Source: Patescibacteria group bacterium
Lineage (GTDB): Bacteria > Patescibacteriota > UBA1384 > XYA2-FULL-43-10 > CAINNR01
DNA length: 8,660 nt
Direction: 5' to 3'
Assembly (NCBI GenBank): GCA_028690755.1
Contig: JAQVAO010000017.1
Span: 1 to 8,660, forward strand
The position numbers and the translations under genes are program-made. Below the pieces are notes generated by a model. The model was given only the letters and a program-made list of their open reading frames with translations. It searched no databases and was not told the DNA's origin. Below are positions 1 to 6,060 of the stretch, piece by piece (within the stretch, counting starts at the first letter, position 1; every line of letters begins with the position of its first letter).

Positions 1-1450
1 TATTGTCAGCATTAAATTCGGAAGTGTTGCCGTAAATTGCAATTCTGCCACCACCGCCACCACCGCTGTAACCTGTACCATTTCCACCGTTGGCTACAAT
101 TGTTCCTGAACCTGTTAAAGAAGCACAGATCAAGTATATGGTTCCACCTGCTCCACCACTACCATTTATTGCCCCATTTGCTGTTGCTACACCAGCAGAG
201 GCATCCAAAGATCCATTAATTTCGATGTCGGCAGCTGAGATTTTTATGATTCCGCCCCCAGCGCCACCTCTCGCCGTCGCACCTCCTGAACCAAGTTTTA
301 CAGGAAATAATGTTACATCATATTTGCTACCACCTGCACCACTTTCGCCTTTCCCACCATCGCCTCCGTGACCGGCTCCTCCACCATAGTTAGCAATCAC
401 TTTGGTTCCCTTCCCTTCGCCAGCTTCATATGCATAGCCCTTGCCCTTTGCATCAATTTTTGCTCCAGTATCAATTGTTAAATTTCCACTTAAAATAAAC
501 TCTATTCCCGCACCATCCGTGTCAGTAGTATAGCTTGATCCTGCAATCAGAGAGGCATTGTTCGTAACTGTTAAGTTCCTGAATCGGAAAACTCCATCTG
601 AGCTTGGATCACCATTTGCATCAATCCCGATATTTCTATCAAGTGTCATGTTGCTAGTGACAGATAAATCTTTATTTGTTCTATCAAAAATGAATCTCGA
701 GCCAATTTCCCCAGGACCGGTTCCGCCAGTTCCGCCGTTGGCTGTAATGTTTGCGAGATTCAGTCCATTAGTTCCACCGTAATATATTGCAACTCTTCCT
801 CCGCCACCACTACCTGAACCGCTGGCTCCATTTCCTCCGGTCGCCGTGATTGATCCGGCTCCGCTAAAATCATTTCCAATAATATAAACTGATCCGCCGC
901 TACCGCCGCCCTTCCACATAGCCCCATTAGCTCCATTCGCTGAGATCATCCCATCGAGTAATAAATTACCTGATAAATTTAATTTAATAGCACCTCCCCC
1001 TGCGCCACCAGCGTTTCCGCCACCTGATCCTAAGTCAATAGGGGCGACGGCCGATCCGTATGTCCCACCAGGTGTTTCGCCGGTTCCGCCAACCGAGCCG
1101 GCGCCGCCGTATCCAGCGCCCGAACCAAAACTGCCGATGCCCATCCCGGGGCCATGGCTACCCGCATAACCCGTAGCATTTGCAGATATTACTGAACCGC
1201 TATTAATCGTTATATTTCTGGCATTAATAATAACACCGGAACCATCAACATCATTAGTATAACTCCCCCCCAAAGTCAAAGTTGCATTGTTTGTAATAGT
1301 AATATCACGATAGGTGTATGTTCCAGCGGCCCATGTAGTATTAGTTGATATGGTGATATCTTCATCTTCGGCTGCTTTTGGAGAGACAAAATAAAACAGC
1401 ACCGATGCTGTAAAAATCAAAAATAAAATGTAGAGATTTCTATATTTCAT
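1..1450 (-). CDS. Secreted glycine-rich repeat protein, C-terminus outside window
   Basis: The frame is open from an ATG at 1450 to the left edge, giving 483 codons with no stop. Residues 1-27 look like a signal peptide: MKYR, a hydrophobic stretch at about 6-22, then a likely cleavage after SPKA or AA before the acidic EDED. The rest is two copies of a module of about 245-250 residues. Each copy has a Thr/Asn-rich beta-like stretch (TITNNATLTL at 51-60, TVTNNASLIA at 294-303), a Gly-rich middle (about 95-155 and 340-400), a NGG/GSG segment, and a closing GGGGRVAIYY (215-224) or GGGGRIAIYG (465-474). This pattern resembles large beta-helical surface or adhesin-like proteins; the exact role is unknown. 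A GGGAGG Shine-Dalgarno lies only 2-3 nt before the ATG, unusually close, but there is no better start. It is a paralogue of the plus-strand protein beginning at 7357. Anchor type cannot be judged because the C-terminus is missing. Confidence 0.88.
   Translation of the reverse strand, partial: MKYRNLYILFLIFTASVLFYFVSPKAAEDEDITISTNTTWAAGTYTYRDITITNNATLTLGGSYTNDVDGSGVIINARNITINSGSVISANATGYAGSHGPGMGIGSFGSGAGYGGAGSVGGTGETPGGTYGSAVAPIDLGSGGGNAGGAGGGAIKLNLSGNLLLDGMISANGANGAMWKGGGSGGSVYIIGNDFSGAGSITATGGNGASGSGSGGGGRVAIYYGGTNGLNLANITANGGTGGTGPGEIGSRFIFDRTNKDLSVTSNMTLDRNIGIDANGDPSSDGVFRFRNLTVTNNASLIAGSSYTTDTDGAGIEFILSGNLTIDTGAKIDAKGKGYAYEAGEGKGTKVIANYGGGAGHGGDGGKGESGAGGSKYDVTLFPVKLGSGGATARGGAGGGIIKISAADIEINGSLDASAGVATANGAINGSGGAGGTIYLICASLTGSGTIVANGGNGTGYSGGGGGGRIAIYGNTSEFNADN
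29..1354 (-). repeat. Two tandem Gly-rich protein modules (about 245-250 aa period)
   Basis: Within the left-hand secreted protein, residues about 33-224 and about 261-474 repeat the same order of elements. Landmarks recur at a shift of 243-250 residues: DITITNNATL and NLTVTNNASL, SYTNDVDGSG and SYTTDTDGAG, DLGSGGGNAGGAGGGAIK and KLGSGGATARGGAGGGIIK, and the closing RVAIYY and RIAIYG. The repeat is clear at protein level and diverged at DNA level, so it is an old duplication and not a recent tandem repeat. Confidence 0.8.
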
Positions 1451-1479
1451 ACCCTCCCAGCTTTTTTATTGTTAGACTA

Positions 1480-1508
1480 ATTATAGAGAATCAAAAGAAC
1501 TTTTTCAA
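1480..1508 (-). promoter_or_regulatory. Sigma-70-type promoter of the left glycine-rich gene
   Basis: On the minus strand, TTGAAA (1503-1508) is followed by a 17-nt spacer and TATAAT (1480-1485). This is close to the housekeeping consensus and is the best two-box promoter in the window. The predicted start of transcription near 1473 gives a leader of about 23 nt carrying the GGGAGG ribosome site. The -35 box lies immediately downstream of the MazG-like stop codon, so the surface-protein gene has its own promoter as well as possible read-through. Confidence 0.7.
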
Positions 1509-1513
1509 TCCAA

Positions 1514-1813
1514 CTAATAACGATTTTTGTCACGCTTGATAACTTTTGCCATCGACTTCTCTATCGCTCGGTCTAGATCGAGATCATTTGAGTTAGCAAA
1601 GCAGATTAAAGTGTAAAGTATATCACCGATTTCATCCTCAAGATTCTGTTCGGCCTCAGTTGCCTTTTTCTTCTTTGGCCCCCAGATATGATTAACCAAT
1701 CTGGCAAATTCACCGGTCTCTTCCATCAGCCGCACAGTGATTTCGTGCGGTGTCCAATACTCCCACTTTTGCGATTTCATCCAATCATCAAGCTCTTTTT
1801 GATATTTTTGCAT
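1514..1813 (-). CDS. MazG-like nucleotide pyrophosphohydrolase
   Basis: The 99-residue protein is an all-alpha NTP pyrophosphatase of the MazG superfamily, which hydrolyses (d)NTPs to monophosphates and pyrophosphate and may clear non-canonical or oxidised nucleotides. The metal-binding motif is visible as E31-E32-x-x-E35 (RLMEETGEFARLVNH) followed by E61-x-x-D64 (EDEIGDILYTL). The C-terminal KxxKRDKNRY is typical. From memory it closely resembles Bacillus YpjD, a short single-domain form, and the length fits. AAGGAA lies about 7 nt before the ATG. It starts 14 nt after the msrA stop on the same strand, so it is probably the last gene of the GNAT-msrB-msrA cluster. The exact substrate cannot be read from sequence. 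Confidence 0.9.
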   Translation of the reverse strand: MQKYQKELDDWMKSQKWEYWTPHEITVRLMEETGEFARLVNHIWGPKKKKATEAEQNLEDEIGDILYTLICFANSNDLDLDRAIEKSMAKVIKRDKNRY

Positions 1814-1827
1814 TATTTATTCCTTAG

Positions 1828-2319
1828 CTAAAATAATTTTCGATAGATATGACAATAAGGTGAGCCACCAGTTTTTTTATAATAATGCTGATGATAATCC
1901 TCGGCTGGATAAAATTTGCTTGCTTTTTCGATTTTCGTCGCAATGTTCATACCTTTATCATGCAAAATTTTTACTAACTTTTCCGCGGTCTCTCTTTGAT
2001 CATCGTTTAAATAAAAAATCTTTGAGTGATATTGCGGTCCAATGTCTGGTCCCTGACCATCAGCTTGTGTCGGATCATGTGTTTCAAAAAATAATTTCGC
2101 TAATTTTTCGTAGCTTGTTTTTTCGGAGTCAAAAATCACTTCTATCACCTCGGTATGTCCGGTGTCGCCACGAGATACCTGTTTGTATGTCGGCATCTCT
2201 ATCTCGCCTCCAGTATAGCCAACTGTTGTCTTGATTACTCCAGGAGCCTGATCAAAATAGTGTTGCGTCCCCCAAAAACAACCCGAAGCAAAAATTACTT
2301 TGTCATTTTTTCTCTTCAT
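1828..2319 (-). CDS. msrA: Peptide-methionine (S)-S-oxide reductase MsrA
   Basis: MsrA reduces the S epimer of methionine sulfoxide in proteins and free methionine, repairing oxidative damage in the cytoplasm. The 163 residues contain the hallmark GCFWG at 13-17 with catalytic Cys14, GYTGG at 34-38, GHTEV at 54-58, FFETHDPTQ from 77, and QGPDIGPQY ending at 97. YPAEDYHQHYY lies at 137-147. The only other cysteine is Cys156 near the C-terminus, the likely resolving residue regenerated by thioredoxin. There is no signal peptide. The first 17 nt overlap the end of msrB and no Shine-Dalgarno is visible, so translation is probably coupled to msrB. A separate msrB next to msrA, not a fusion, is a common arrangement. 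Confidence 0.97.
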   Translation of the reverse strand: MKRKNDKVIFASGCFWGTQHYFDQAPGVIKTTVGYTGGEIEMPTYKQVSRGDTGHTEVIEVIFDSEKTSYEKLAKLFFETHDPTQADGQGPDIGPQYHSKIFYLNDDQRETAEKLVKILHDKGMNIATKIEKASKFYPAEDYHQHYYKKTGGSPYCHIYRKLF

Positions 2320-2677
2320 CTTTTTTTTGAAATTTTATTGATAATGAGTTGACACAATGTCTCAAGTTCTTTTTAGTTAATTTTTCACCCTCAAAAACGT
2401 GACCCAGGTGCCCCCCGCATTTTGCACAAACTATCTCTGTTCTTGTACCATCAGCCTCTAGAATTCTTTTTACCGATCCTTTGATCTCATCATCAAAACT
2501 TGGCCAGCCACAGCCAGATTTAAATTTTGCCTCTGATGTGTAGAGCGGATTTTCACAACGGCGGCAAACATAAATTCCTTTCTTGAAAAAATCATTATAC
2601 TCGCCGGAAAACGGTGCTTCGGTGCCTTTGTTTACTATTATTCTTTCCTCTTCTGGAATTAGTTTATTGTATTTCAT
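2303..2677 (-). CDS. msrB: Peptide-methionine (R)-S-oxide reductase MsrB
   Basis: MsrB reduces the R epimer of methionine sulfoxide and complements MsrA. The 124-residue protein has the family's zinc site, Cys38-x-x-Cys41 and Cys84-x-x-Cys87, and the signature CGWPSF at 56-61. GGHLGHVF lies at 88-95, and the catalytic cysteine is Cys108 in RHCVNS. Cys56 could act as the resolving cysteine. The C-terminus is a lysine/glutamate-rich tail whose codons overlap the msrA start by 17 nt. Its own start overlaps the end of the GNAT gene by 14 nt, with no clear ribosome site, so three genes are joined by overlaps. All active-site residues are present, so it should be functional. Confidence 0.97.
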   Translation of the reverse strand: MKYNKLIPEEERIIVNKGTEAPFSGEYNDFFKKGIYVCRRCENPLYTSEAKFKSGCGWPSFDDEIKGSVKRILEADGTRTEIVCAKCGGHLGHVFEGEKLTKKNLRHCVNSLSIKFQKKDEEKK

Positions 2678-3203
2678 TATTTTCTAATTCGTAATATTGA
2701 GCCGTGATTGGAATCTGCATGTTATCTGAATTGTGAAAAACTGGTTGACCAATTTTTTTAAAGCCAATTTTTTCATAAAGTTTGATAGCAGCAATATTTT
2801 CAATATTAGGATCAACAAAAACAACCTCGATATCAGTATTCTCAAAAATGTATTTTGTCAGTACCCGCAGTATTTCCGTCGCATAGCCTTTTCCCCAATG
2901 AGATCTGGCAAGTTTAATATCCAAACTGGCAGATTTACGCCCGTTAGCATATTCATATGGTATATCTTCCTGCCAACCAGTTTCAGCAAACGACTCACCA
3001 GTTTCTTTATCTTCAACCACTTGCCGCATTCGATCAGGATTTTTATTCAAAATCCAACTGCCAATATCCTCATCAGAAACTTTTAAACCATCAGGGAATC
3101 CAACAAACTTCATCACTTCGCCATCAAGCCAGAGATTTTTTATGAATTCAAAATCACTACTCTTTGGCAAACGAATTATTGTTCGTTCTGTTTCAATTTT
3201 CAT
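2664..3203 (-). CDS. GNAT-family N-acetyltransferase (RimJ/RimL-like)
   Basis: This 179-residue protein is a GCN5-related acetyltransferase that would move an acetyl group from acetyl-CoA to an amine. It has the opening ETERTIIRL typical of the RimJ/RimL/aminoglycoside-like branch. The acetyl-CoA pyrophosphate loop is at HWGKGYATEIL (102-112). The motif-B region NIAAIKLYEKIGFKKIG spans 136-152. The substrate is unknown: ribosomal protein N-termini, a small metabolite or a drug are all possible. The ATG at 3203 is preceded by a G-rich stretch (GGGGTTGG) as a weak ribosome site. It is the first gene of a four-gene cluster, and its stop lies 14 nt inside msrB. Its tie to methionine sulfoxide repair is positional only. 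Confidence 0.9.
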   Translation of the reverse strand: MKIETERTIIRLPKSSDFEFIKNLWLDGEVMKFVGFPDGLKVSDEDIGSWILNKNPDRMRQVVEDKETGESFAETGWQEDIPYEYANGRKSASLDIKLARSHWGKGYATEILRVLTKYIFENTDIEVVFVDPNIENIAAIKLYEKIGFKKIGQPVFHNSDNMQIPITAQYYELENNEIQ

Positions 3204-3298
3204 TCCAACCCCAATTCGATAATTCTCGTAATTAGACCTTTAAAAATGATTCTTATTACTCCGAAAACTACAACTGGTGTTTTTAATCAAAGAATATG
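3204..3298 (-). promoter_or_regulatory. Intergenic region upstream of the GNAT-msrB-msrA-mazG cluster
   Basis: This 95-nt gap follows the heliorhodopsin stop. On the minus strand the best -10-like box is TCTAAT (3231-3236), one mismatch from consensus and about 28 nt before the GNAT start, but no convincing -35 box pairs with it. No strong terminator hairpin is visible after heliorhodopsin; a 5-bp AAAAC/GTTTT pairing is too weak. Read-through from heliorhodopsin is therefore possible. Confidence 0.3.
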
Positions 3299-4072
3299 CT
3301 ATTGCGGTCTTAAAGTCCCAGAAAAAATCTGCCAAGCAAGGGCTGATTTAGCGATTAAAGAAAGGGCGACATAAACTACTTCACCATAGAGATAATCTTT
3401 CCATTTGCCGACTTTGCGGTATTGGAGATACATATTGACAGCAAAACACATAAAAGTAACAAAGATCGTGATCAAGATCCAATAAACGAATTTTGGAATC
3501 ACATCGCCAACGGAAGCGACAGCGCCGGAGAAATAGAGATAAACTACAACCCAAGGAATTATCCCAGCGAAACAACCAAAGATATAGGTTGTCCAATTGG
3601 TTTTTGTTGTTGTTTGATTATGGAGCTCCATTGAAAGACCGAAAAGATTCATGCAAGCATTTAAGGCAAACAACAAGATGAGAGTCGAAAGATCATAGAC
3701 TCCGCAAAGCATGGCGATAACTACGATCATCACCGAAGAAGAAAGTGCGTATTCATACCAGCGGGCGTAATTGATTTTCTTTGCCAAATTGACGACATAC
3801 CATTTATAAAGCACGGTCGCTAGAAGGAAATGAGCCAAAGCAGAGATAAATAAAAATATCGCAATAATCGGGCCAACCTGCAAGTCATAAATGGTGCTTT
3901 TTAGCGGATTGATCGACTTTGTTGCCAAATCGATAGTTAAATAATCGGTCGTAATCGGTAACTTAAAATCGTTCGAAAGCCAAAGCATCAGCGAACCCTG
4001 GGCCAAATGGAAAAAACCCATTACCGCATTATAAACGCGCAGCTTTTTATAGACCTTTTCGTCACTAGCCAT
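3299..4072 (-). CDS. Heliorhodopsin (type-3 microbial rhodopsin)
   Basis: The 257-residue protein is a seven-helix retinal protein of the heliorhodopsin family, which has inverted topology (N-terminus in the cytoplasm), a slow photocycle and no known pumping; a sensory or regulatory role is proposed. Key residues fall almost exactly where they do in the founding member 48C12. The Schiff-base lysine is Lys242 in SLIAKSALAW. The counterion is Glu107 in ARWYEYALSSSVM, with Arg104 and Tyr108 beside it. His22 and His81 match the two pocket histidines, and Ser238 precedes the lysine. A long loop between helices A and B (about 33-63) matches the external loop used in dimerisation. The N-terminus is basic, which fits a cytoplasmic location. 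GGAG sits 5-6 nt before the ATG. The gene lies 45 nt downstream of the sigma-linked membrane protein and upstream of GNAT-msrB-msrA-mazG. No retinal-synthesis gene is in the window. Confidence 0.96.
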   Translation of the reverse strand: MASDEKVYKKLRVYNAVMGFFHLAQGSLMLWLSNDFKLPITTDYLTIDLATKSINPLKSTIYDLQVGPIIAIFLFISALAHFLLATVLYKWYVVNLAKKINYARWYEYALSSSVMIVVIAMLCGVYDLSTLILLFALNACMNLFGLSMELHNQTTTKTNWTTYIFGCFAGIIPWVVVYLYFSGAVASVGDVIPKFVYWILITIFVTFMCFAVNMYLQYRKVGKWKDYLYGEVVYVALSLIAKSALAWQIFSGTLRPQ

Positions 4073-4083
4073 AGAATCTCCAT

Positions 4084-4099
4084 GAATTAATTTTAATTC
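4084..4099. repeat. 16-bp palindrome in the heliorhodopsin leader
   Basis: GAATTAA-TT-TTAATTC has 7-nt arms around a 2-nt centre. It lies between the predicted start of transcription (about 4100) and the ribosome site of heliorhodopsin. It could be a regulator's operator or a weak RNA hairpin. In such AT-rich DNA, chance is also possible. Confidence 0.35.
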
Positions 4100-4106
4100 T
4101 AGAGCT

Positions 4107-4115
4107 ATTTTATCA
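4107..4115 (-). promoter_or_regulatory. Candidate extended -10 promoter of heliorhodopsin
   Basis: The minus-strand sequence TGATAAAAT is an extended -10 element (TGn plus TAAAAT), with the hexamer at 4107-4112. It would start a transcript near 4100 with a leader of about 28 nt. No good -35 box is seen, which extended -10 promoters tolerate. It overlaps the last few bases of the gap after the upstream membrane-protein gene. Confidence 0.45.
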
Positions 4116-4117
4116 CA

Positions 4118-4870
4118 TTAGTTTAAGTGATTGCCATAAATCTGATAATAGCTGGGTGATTGGAGTATCCTTTTGCCCCGCATTGAGCCATTTCTTGGTT
4201 GATTGCGCATACTTCTGACCGCCTGAGCTTTAATTTTATCACCCGCTTTCTCTCCCAAAACCCATATCCGCTCACCAACGGCAAACGAGTCAAATTCTCG
4301 TCGATCAGTTTCATTGGCAATCAAAACTTGCCAAATCTTGCCACTATAATCTTCGACCTCAGCCACGTCGTCAGAAACACTTTTAATTATGCCGACGACA
4401 ACATCTTCCCTGCCCGGGATAAGAAGTCTTCCCTGGCGGTTGTAAATTTGTTGTCCGATTGTGGAATTTATTAGTGTTTTGTTTGCACCAATTGCCTCAG
4501 AGACGAAATAACCAAGAAATACCGAACAAAAAATCAGAACTATTATTATCCAGGAGCTAAGACGATACAAAAAACCGATATTGCGAAAAAGATAATAGAT
4601 TAGCACGATCAGAAACGTGATAATTATCAACAATTCAACCGGAAAGAAGGAAAATGAAGTAAAAAATTGTCCGGGTCCAGGAACCTTGAGTCGATTTAAC
4701 TGAAAATCGATTAAAATATTAGTGAAAAATCCGGTGGCCATGACCAAAAATATCCAAAGAATAAAAAGCAGAATGTCGCGAGAAAGATCTTGGGTCAAAA
4801 AATACCACCGAGATCTTGGTTTTTCATTTTTAATCTGTTCTTTAATTTTCTCTTCAAGTTTTTGATTCAT
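4118..4870 (-). CDS. 3-TM membrane protein linked to an ECF sigma factor, possible anti-sigma
   Basis: This 250-residue protein is not a recognised named family. It has a charged N-terminus of about 30 residues (EEKIKEQIKNEKPRSRW) and three membrane helices at about 32-53, 77-96 and 105-124. The C-terminal part, about 153-221, is beta-rich and reads like a small OB-type domain (VVVGIIKSVSDDVAEVEDYSG, then FAVGERIWVLGEKAG, then KAQAV). By the positive-inside rule the N-terminus and the TM2-TM3 loop are cytoplasmic, so the OB-like part would face outside. The start overlaps the sigma gene by 17 nt with no ribosome site, implying coupled translation. That layout is usual for membrane anti-sigma factors, with a cytoplasmic sigma-binding piece and an external sensor, but no classical anti-sigma domain is recognisable. 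The tail after 225 is polar and basic. Confidence 0.75.
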   Translation of the reverse strand: MNQKLEEKIKEQIKNEKPRSRWYFLTQDLSRDILLFILWIFLVMATGFFTNILIDFQLNRLKVPGPGQFFTSFSFFPVELLIIITFLIVLIYYLFRNIGFLYRLSSWIIIVLIFCSVFLGYFVSEAIGANKTLINSTIGQQIYNRQGRLLIPGREDVVVGIIKSVSDDVAEVEDYSGKIWQVLIANETDRREFDSFAVGERIWVLGEKAGDKIKAQAVRSMRNQPRNGSMRGKRILQSPSYYQIYGNHLN

Positions 4871-5408
4871 TTTTAATTAAAATTTTTAACTTATTTTTTG
4901 CTCGGCTAATGGTTGGCCCAATCGAATTGATCGGCATTTTGAGAATATCTGATACCTCAATGTAGGATTTTTCTTCAAAAAATACCAGATTAATTATTTC
5001 CCTGTCCCTCGGCGGTAATTCCATCAAGGTTTTTTGAACTAACTTGCTGTTGGGCGTGGCATCGATTTTCTCAAAAATTTTCTGATCATCCGATAAATCT
5101 TTATTAATATTTTCCTTCAACTCAACATTTCTTGTCCGATAATTTTTCTTGATATAGTTTACCGACTCATTATGAGCAATTCGATAAAGCCAAGAGGAAA
5201 ATTTCAGTTTTGGATTGAATGAAGCTATATTAACATAAGCCTTGAAAAAGACTTCTTGGGTAATATCCTCCGATTCCTGCCAGTTACCGGTAACCCTGGC
5301 AATATATCTCTGAATTTTTGAAGCGTAGCGATTTACTATCTGAGAAAAATTTTCTTTGTCTTTTAGAGACAGGATCGCTAGCTCTTCGTCAGATTTTTTG
5401 TTCTTCAC
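4854..5408 (-). CDS. ECF-type RNA polymerase sigma factor (sigma-70 family)
   Basis: The 184-residue protein has the two-domain build of extracytoplasmic-function sigma factors, which direct RNA polymerase to stress promoters. Sigma region 2 covers about 19-90, with DITQEVFFKAY at 48-58 and FSSWLYRIAHN at 70-80. A variable linker follows, and region 4 lies at about 125-176 with LPPRDREIINLVFFEEKS and the helix-turn-helix YIEVSDILKMPINSIGPTISRAK. The start is a GTG (5406-5408); no ATG or Shine-Dalgarno is near, which suggests a leaderless or SD-independent start. The gene overlaps the following membrane protein by 17 nt and starts 39 nt after the rubrerythrin stop. The genes around it are mostly oxidative-stress or light-related, and its own start region is similar to that of the surface protein at 7357. 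Which promoters it recognises is not known. Confidence 0.95.
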   Translation of the reverse strand: MKNKKSDEELAILSLKDKENFSQIVNRYASKIQRYIARVTGNWQESEDITQEVFFKAYVNIASFNPKLKFSSWLYRIAHNESVNYIKKNYRTRNVELKENINKDLSDDQKIFEKIDATPNSKLVQKTLMELPPRDREIINLVFFEEKSYIEVSDILKMPINSIGPTISRAKNKLKILIKNESKT

Positions 5409-5435
5409 TAATATTAGTACAATAATTATCTATTT
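5405..5435 (-). promoter_or_regulatory. Element at the sigma-factor start, shared with the gene at 7357
   Basis: Reading the minus strand, AAAT-x-G-xx-AATTATTGTAC is followed by TAATATTA and the GTG start codon. The same order is found on the plus strand at 7328-7360, ending at an ATG, with a 2-nt insertion. The AATTATTGTAC core and TAATATTA are identical in both. No housekeeping -35 box is visible here. It may be a common promoter or operator, perhaps autoregulatory for the sigma factor. Confidence 0.45.
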
Positions 5436-5447
5436 CCAGTACCGTTC

Positions 5448-6008
5448 TCAGCGAACTATTCCGATGCCCATATACCACTCTTTGGCCTTTTTGCACAGTG
5501 GGCAGGGATCAGGAGCCTTAGTCCCTTTATGAATATAACCACAATTTAAACACTTCCACTCAATATCTTCTTCTTGTTCATAGAGCTTACCCGCTTCTAA
5601 TAGGTCAGCTAATTTTGTATAGCGCTCATCATGTTTCTCTTCGACTTCTAATATCTCTTGAAAAAGATTTGCCGCCTCTTTTTCACCTTCTTCCTCAGCA
5701 ACTTTCTTAAAATCCGGATACATTTTCCCCCACTCATGACGCTCCCCTTCGGCAGCATGTCGAAGATTCTCCAGTGTTGTCCCCATTTTCGGCATATCAT
5801 AAGTATTAGTCATCTCAACAACATCACTTTCAAACTGTTCATGCTCTTCCTCGGCATGGGCTCGCTCATTATCAGCGGTCTCCTCAAAAATTCTGGCGAT
5901 CCACTCCAAGCCCTCTTTACGCGCTTGTTTAGCAAAAAAAGTATATTTATTTCTCGCCAATGATTCACCAGCAATTGCTTTGAGCAAATTTTCCTGTGTC
6001 TTCTTCAT
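5448..6008 (-). CDS. rbr: Rubrerythrin (diiron peroxidase with rubredoxin domain)
   Basis: Rubrerythrin reduces hydrogen peroxide to water in the cytoplasm of anaerobes and microaerophiles, using a diiron site fed by a rubredoxin centre. The ferritin-like domain covers about 1-145. Ligands match the family by position: Glu15 (GESLARNKY), Glu48 with His51 (DNERAHAEEEH), Glu89 and Glu92 (AAEGERHEWGKMYP), and Glu123 with His126 (VEEKHDERY). The C-terminal rubredoxin-like domain holds Cys153-x-x-Cys156 and Cys169-x-x-Cys172. The total of 186 residues is normal, and nothing is missing. A strong AAGGAG lies 6 nt before the ATG, below a perfect extended -10 box, so it is likely well expressed from its own promoter. 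It precedes the sigma gene by 39 nt. Confidence 0.97.
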   Translation of the reverse strand: MKKTQENLLKAIAGESLARNKYTFFAKQARKEGLEWIARIFEETADNERAHAEEEHEQFESDVVEMTNTYDMPKMGTTLENLRHAAEGERHEWGKMYPDFKKVAEEEGEKEAANLFQEILEVEEKHDERYTKLADLLEAGKLYEQEEDIEWKCLNCGYIHKGTKAPDPCPLCKKAKEWYMGIGIVR

Positions 6009-6040
6009 TTTAGACTCCTTAAATTAATTCTGATTAAACT

Positions 6041-6049
6041 ATTATAACA
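6041..6049 (-). promoter_or_regulatory. Extended -10 promoter of rubrerythrin
   Basis: TGTTATAAT on the minus strand is a perfect extended -10 element (TATAAT at 6041-6046, TGT at 6047-6049). Transcription would begin near 6034, giving a leader of about 26 nt that contains AGAATTAAT and the AAGGAG ribosome site. No clear -35 box is seen within the end of the glycosylase gene. Confidence 0.6.
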
Positions 6050-6060
6050 CAGCAGCAGAT

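Noticed and set aside
90..782. Proline-rich plus-strand reading frames (90-371, 558-782)
   Set aside because: They are the antisense of the glycine-rich minus-strand gene: Gly codons read backwards give Pro/Ala. No ribosome site or family resemblance supports them.
1860..3145. Plus-strand frames opposite msrA, msrB and the GNAT gene
   Set aside because: The strong conserved families lie on the minus strand; the plus frames give low-complexity, Ser/Phe-rich sequence without motifs.
3270..3290. Possible terminator hairpin after heliorhodopsin
   Set aside because: Only a 5-bp A/T-rich stem with a 10-nt loop; too weak to call a terminator.
4199..4474. 91-codon plus-strand frame opposite the 3-TM protein
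   Set aside because: No ribosome site and no recognisable domain; the minus-strand frame is longer, overlaps the sigma gene in an operon-like way and has clear membrane helices.
5658..5963. 101-codon plus-strand frame opposite rubrerythrin
   Set aside because: Rubrerythrin with all iron ligands on the minus strand explains this stretch; the plus frame is a shadow.
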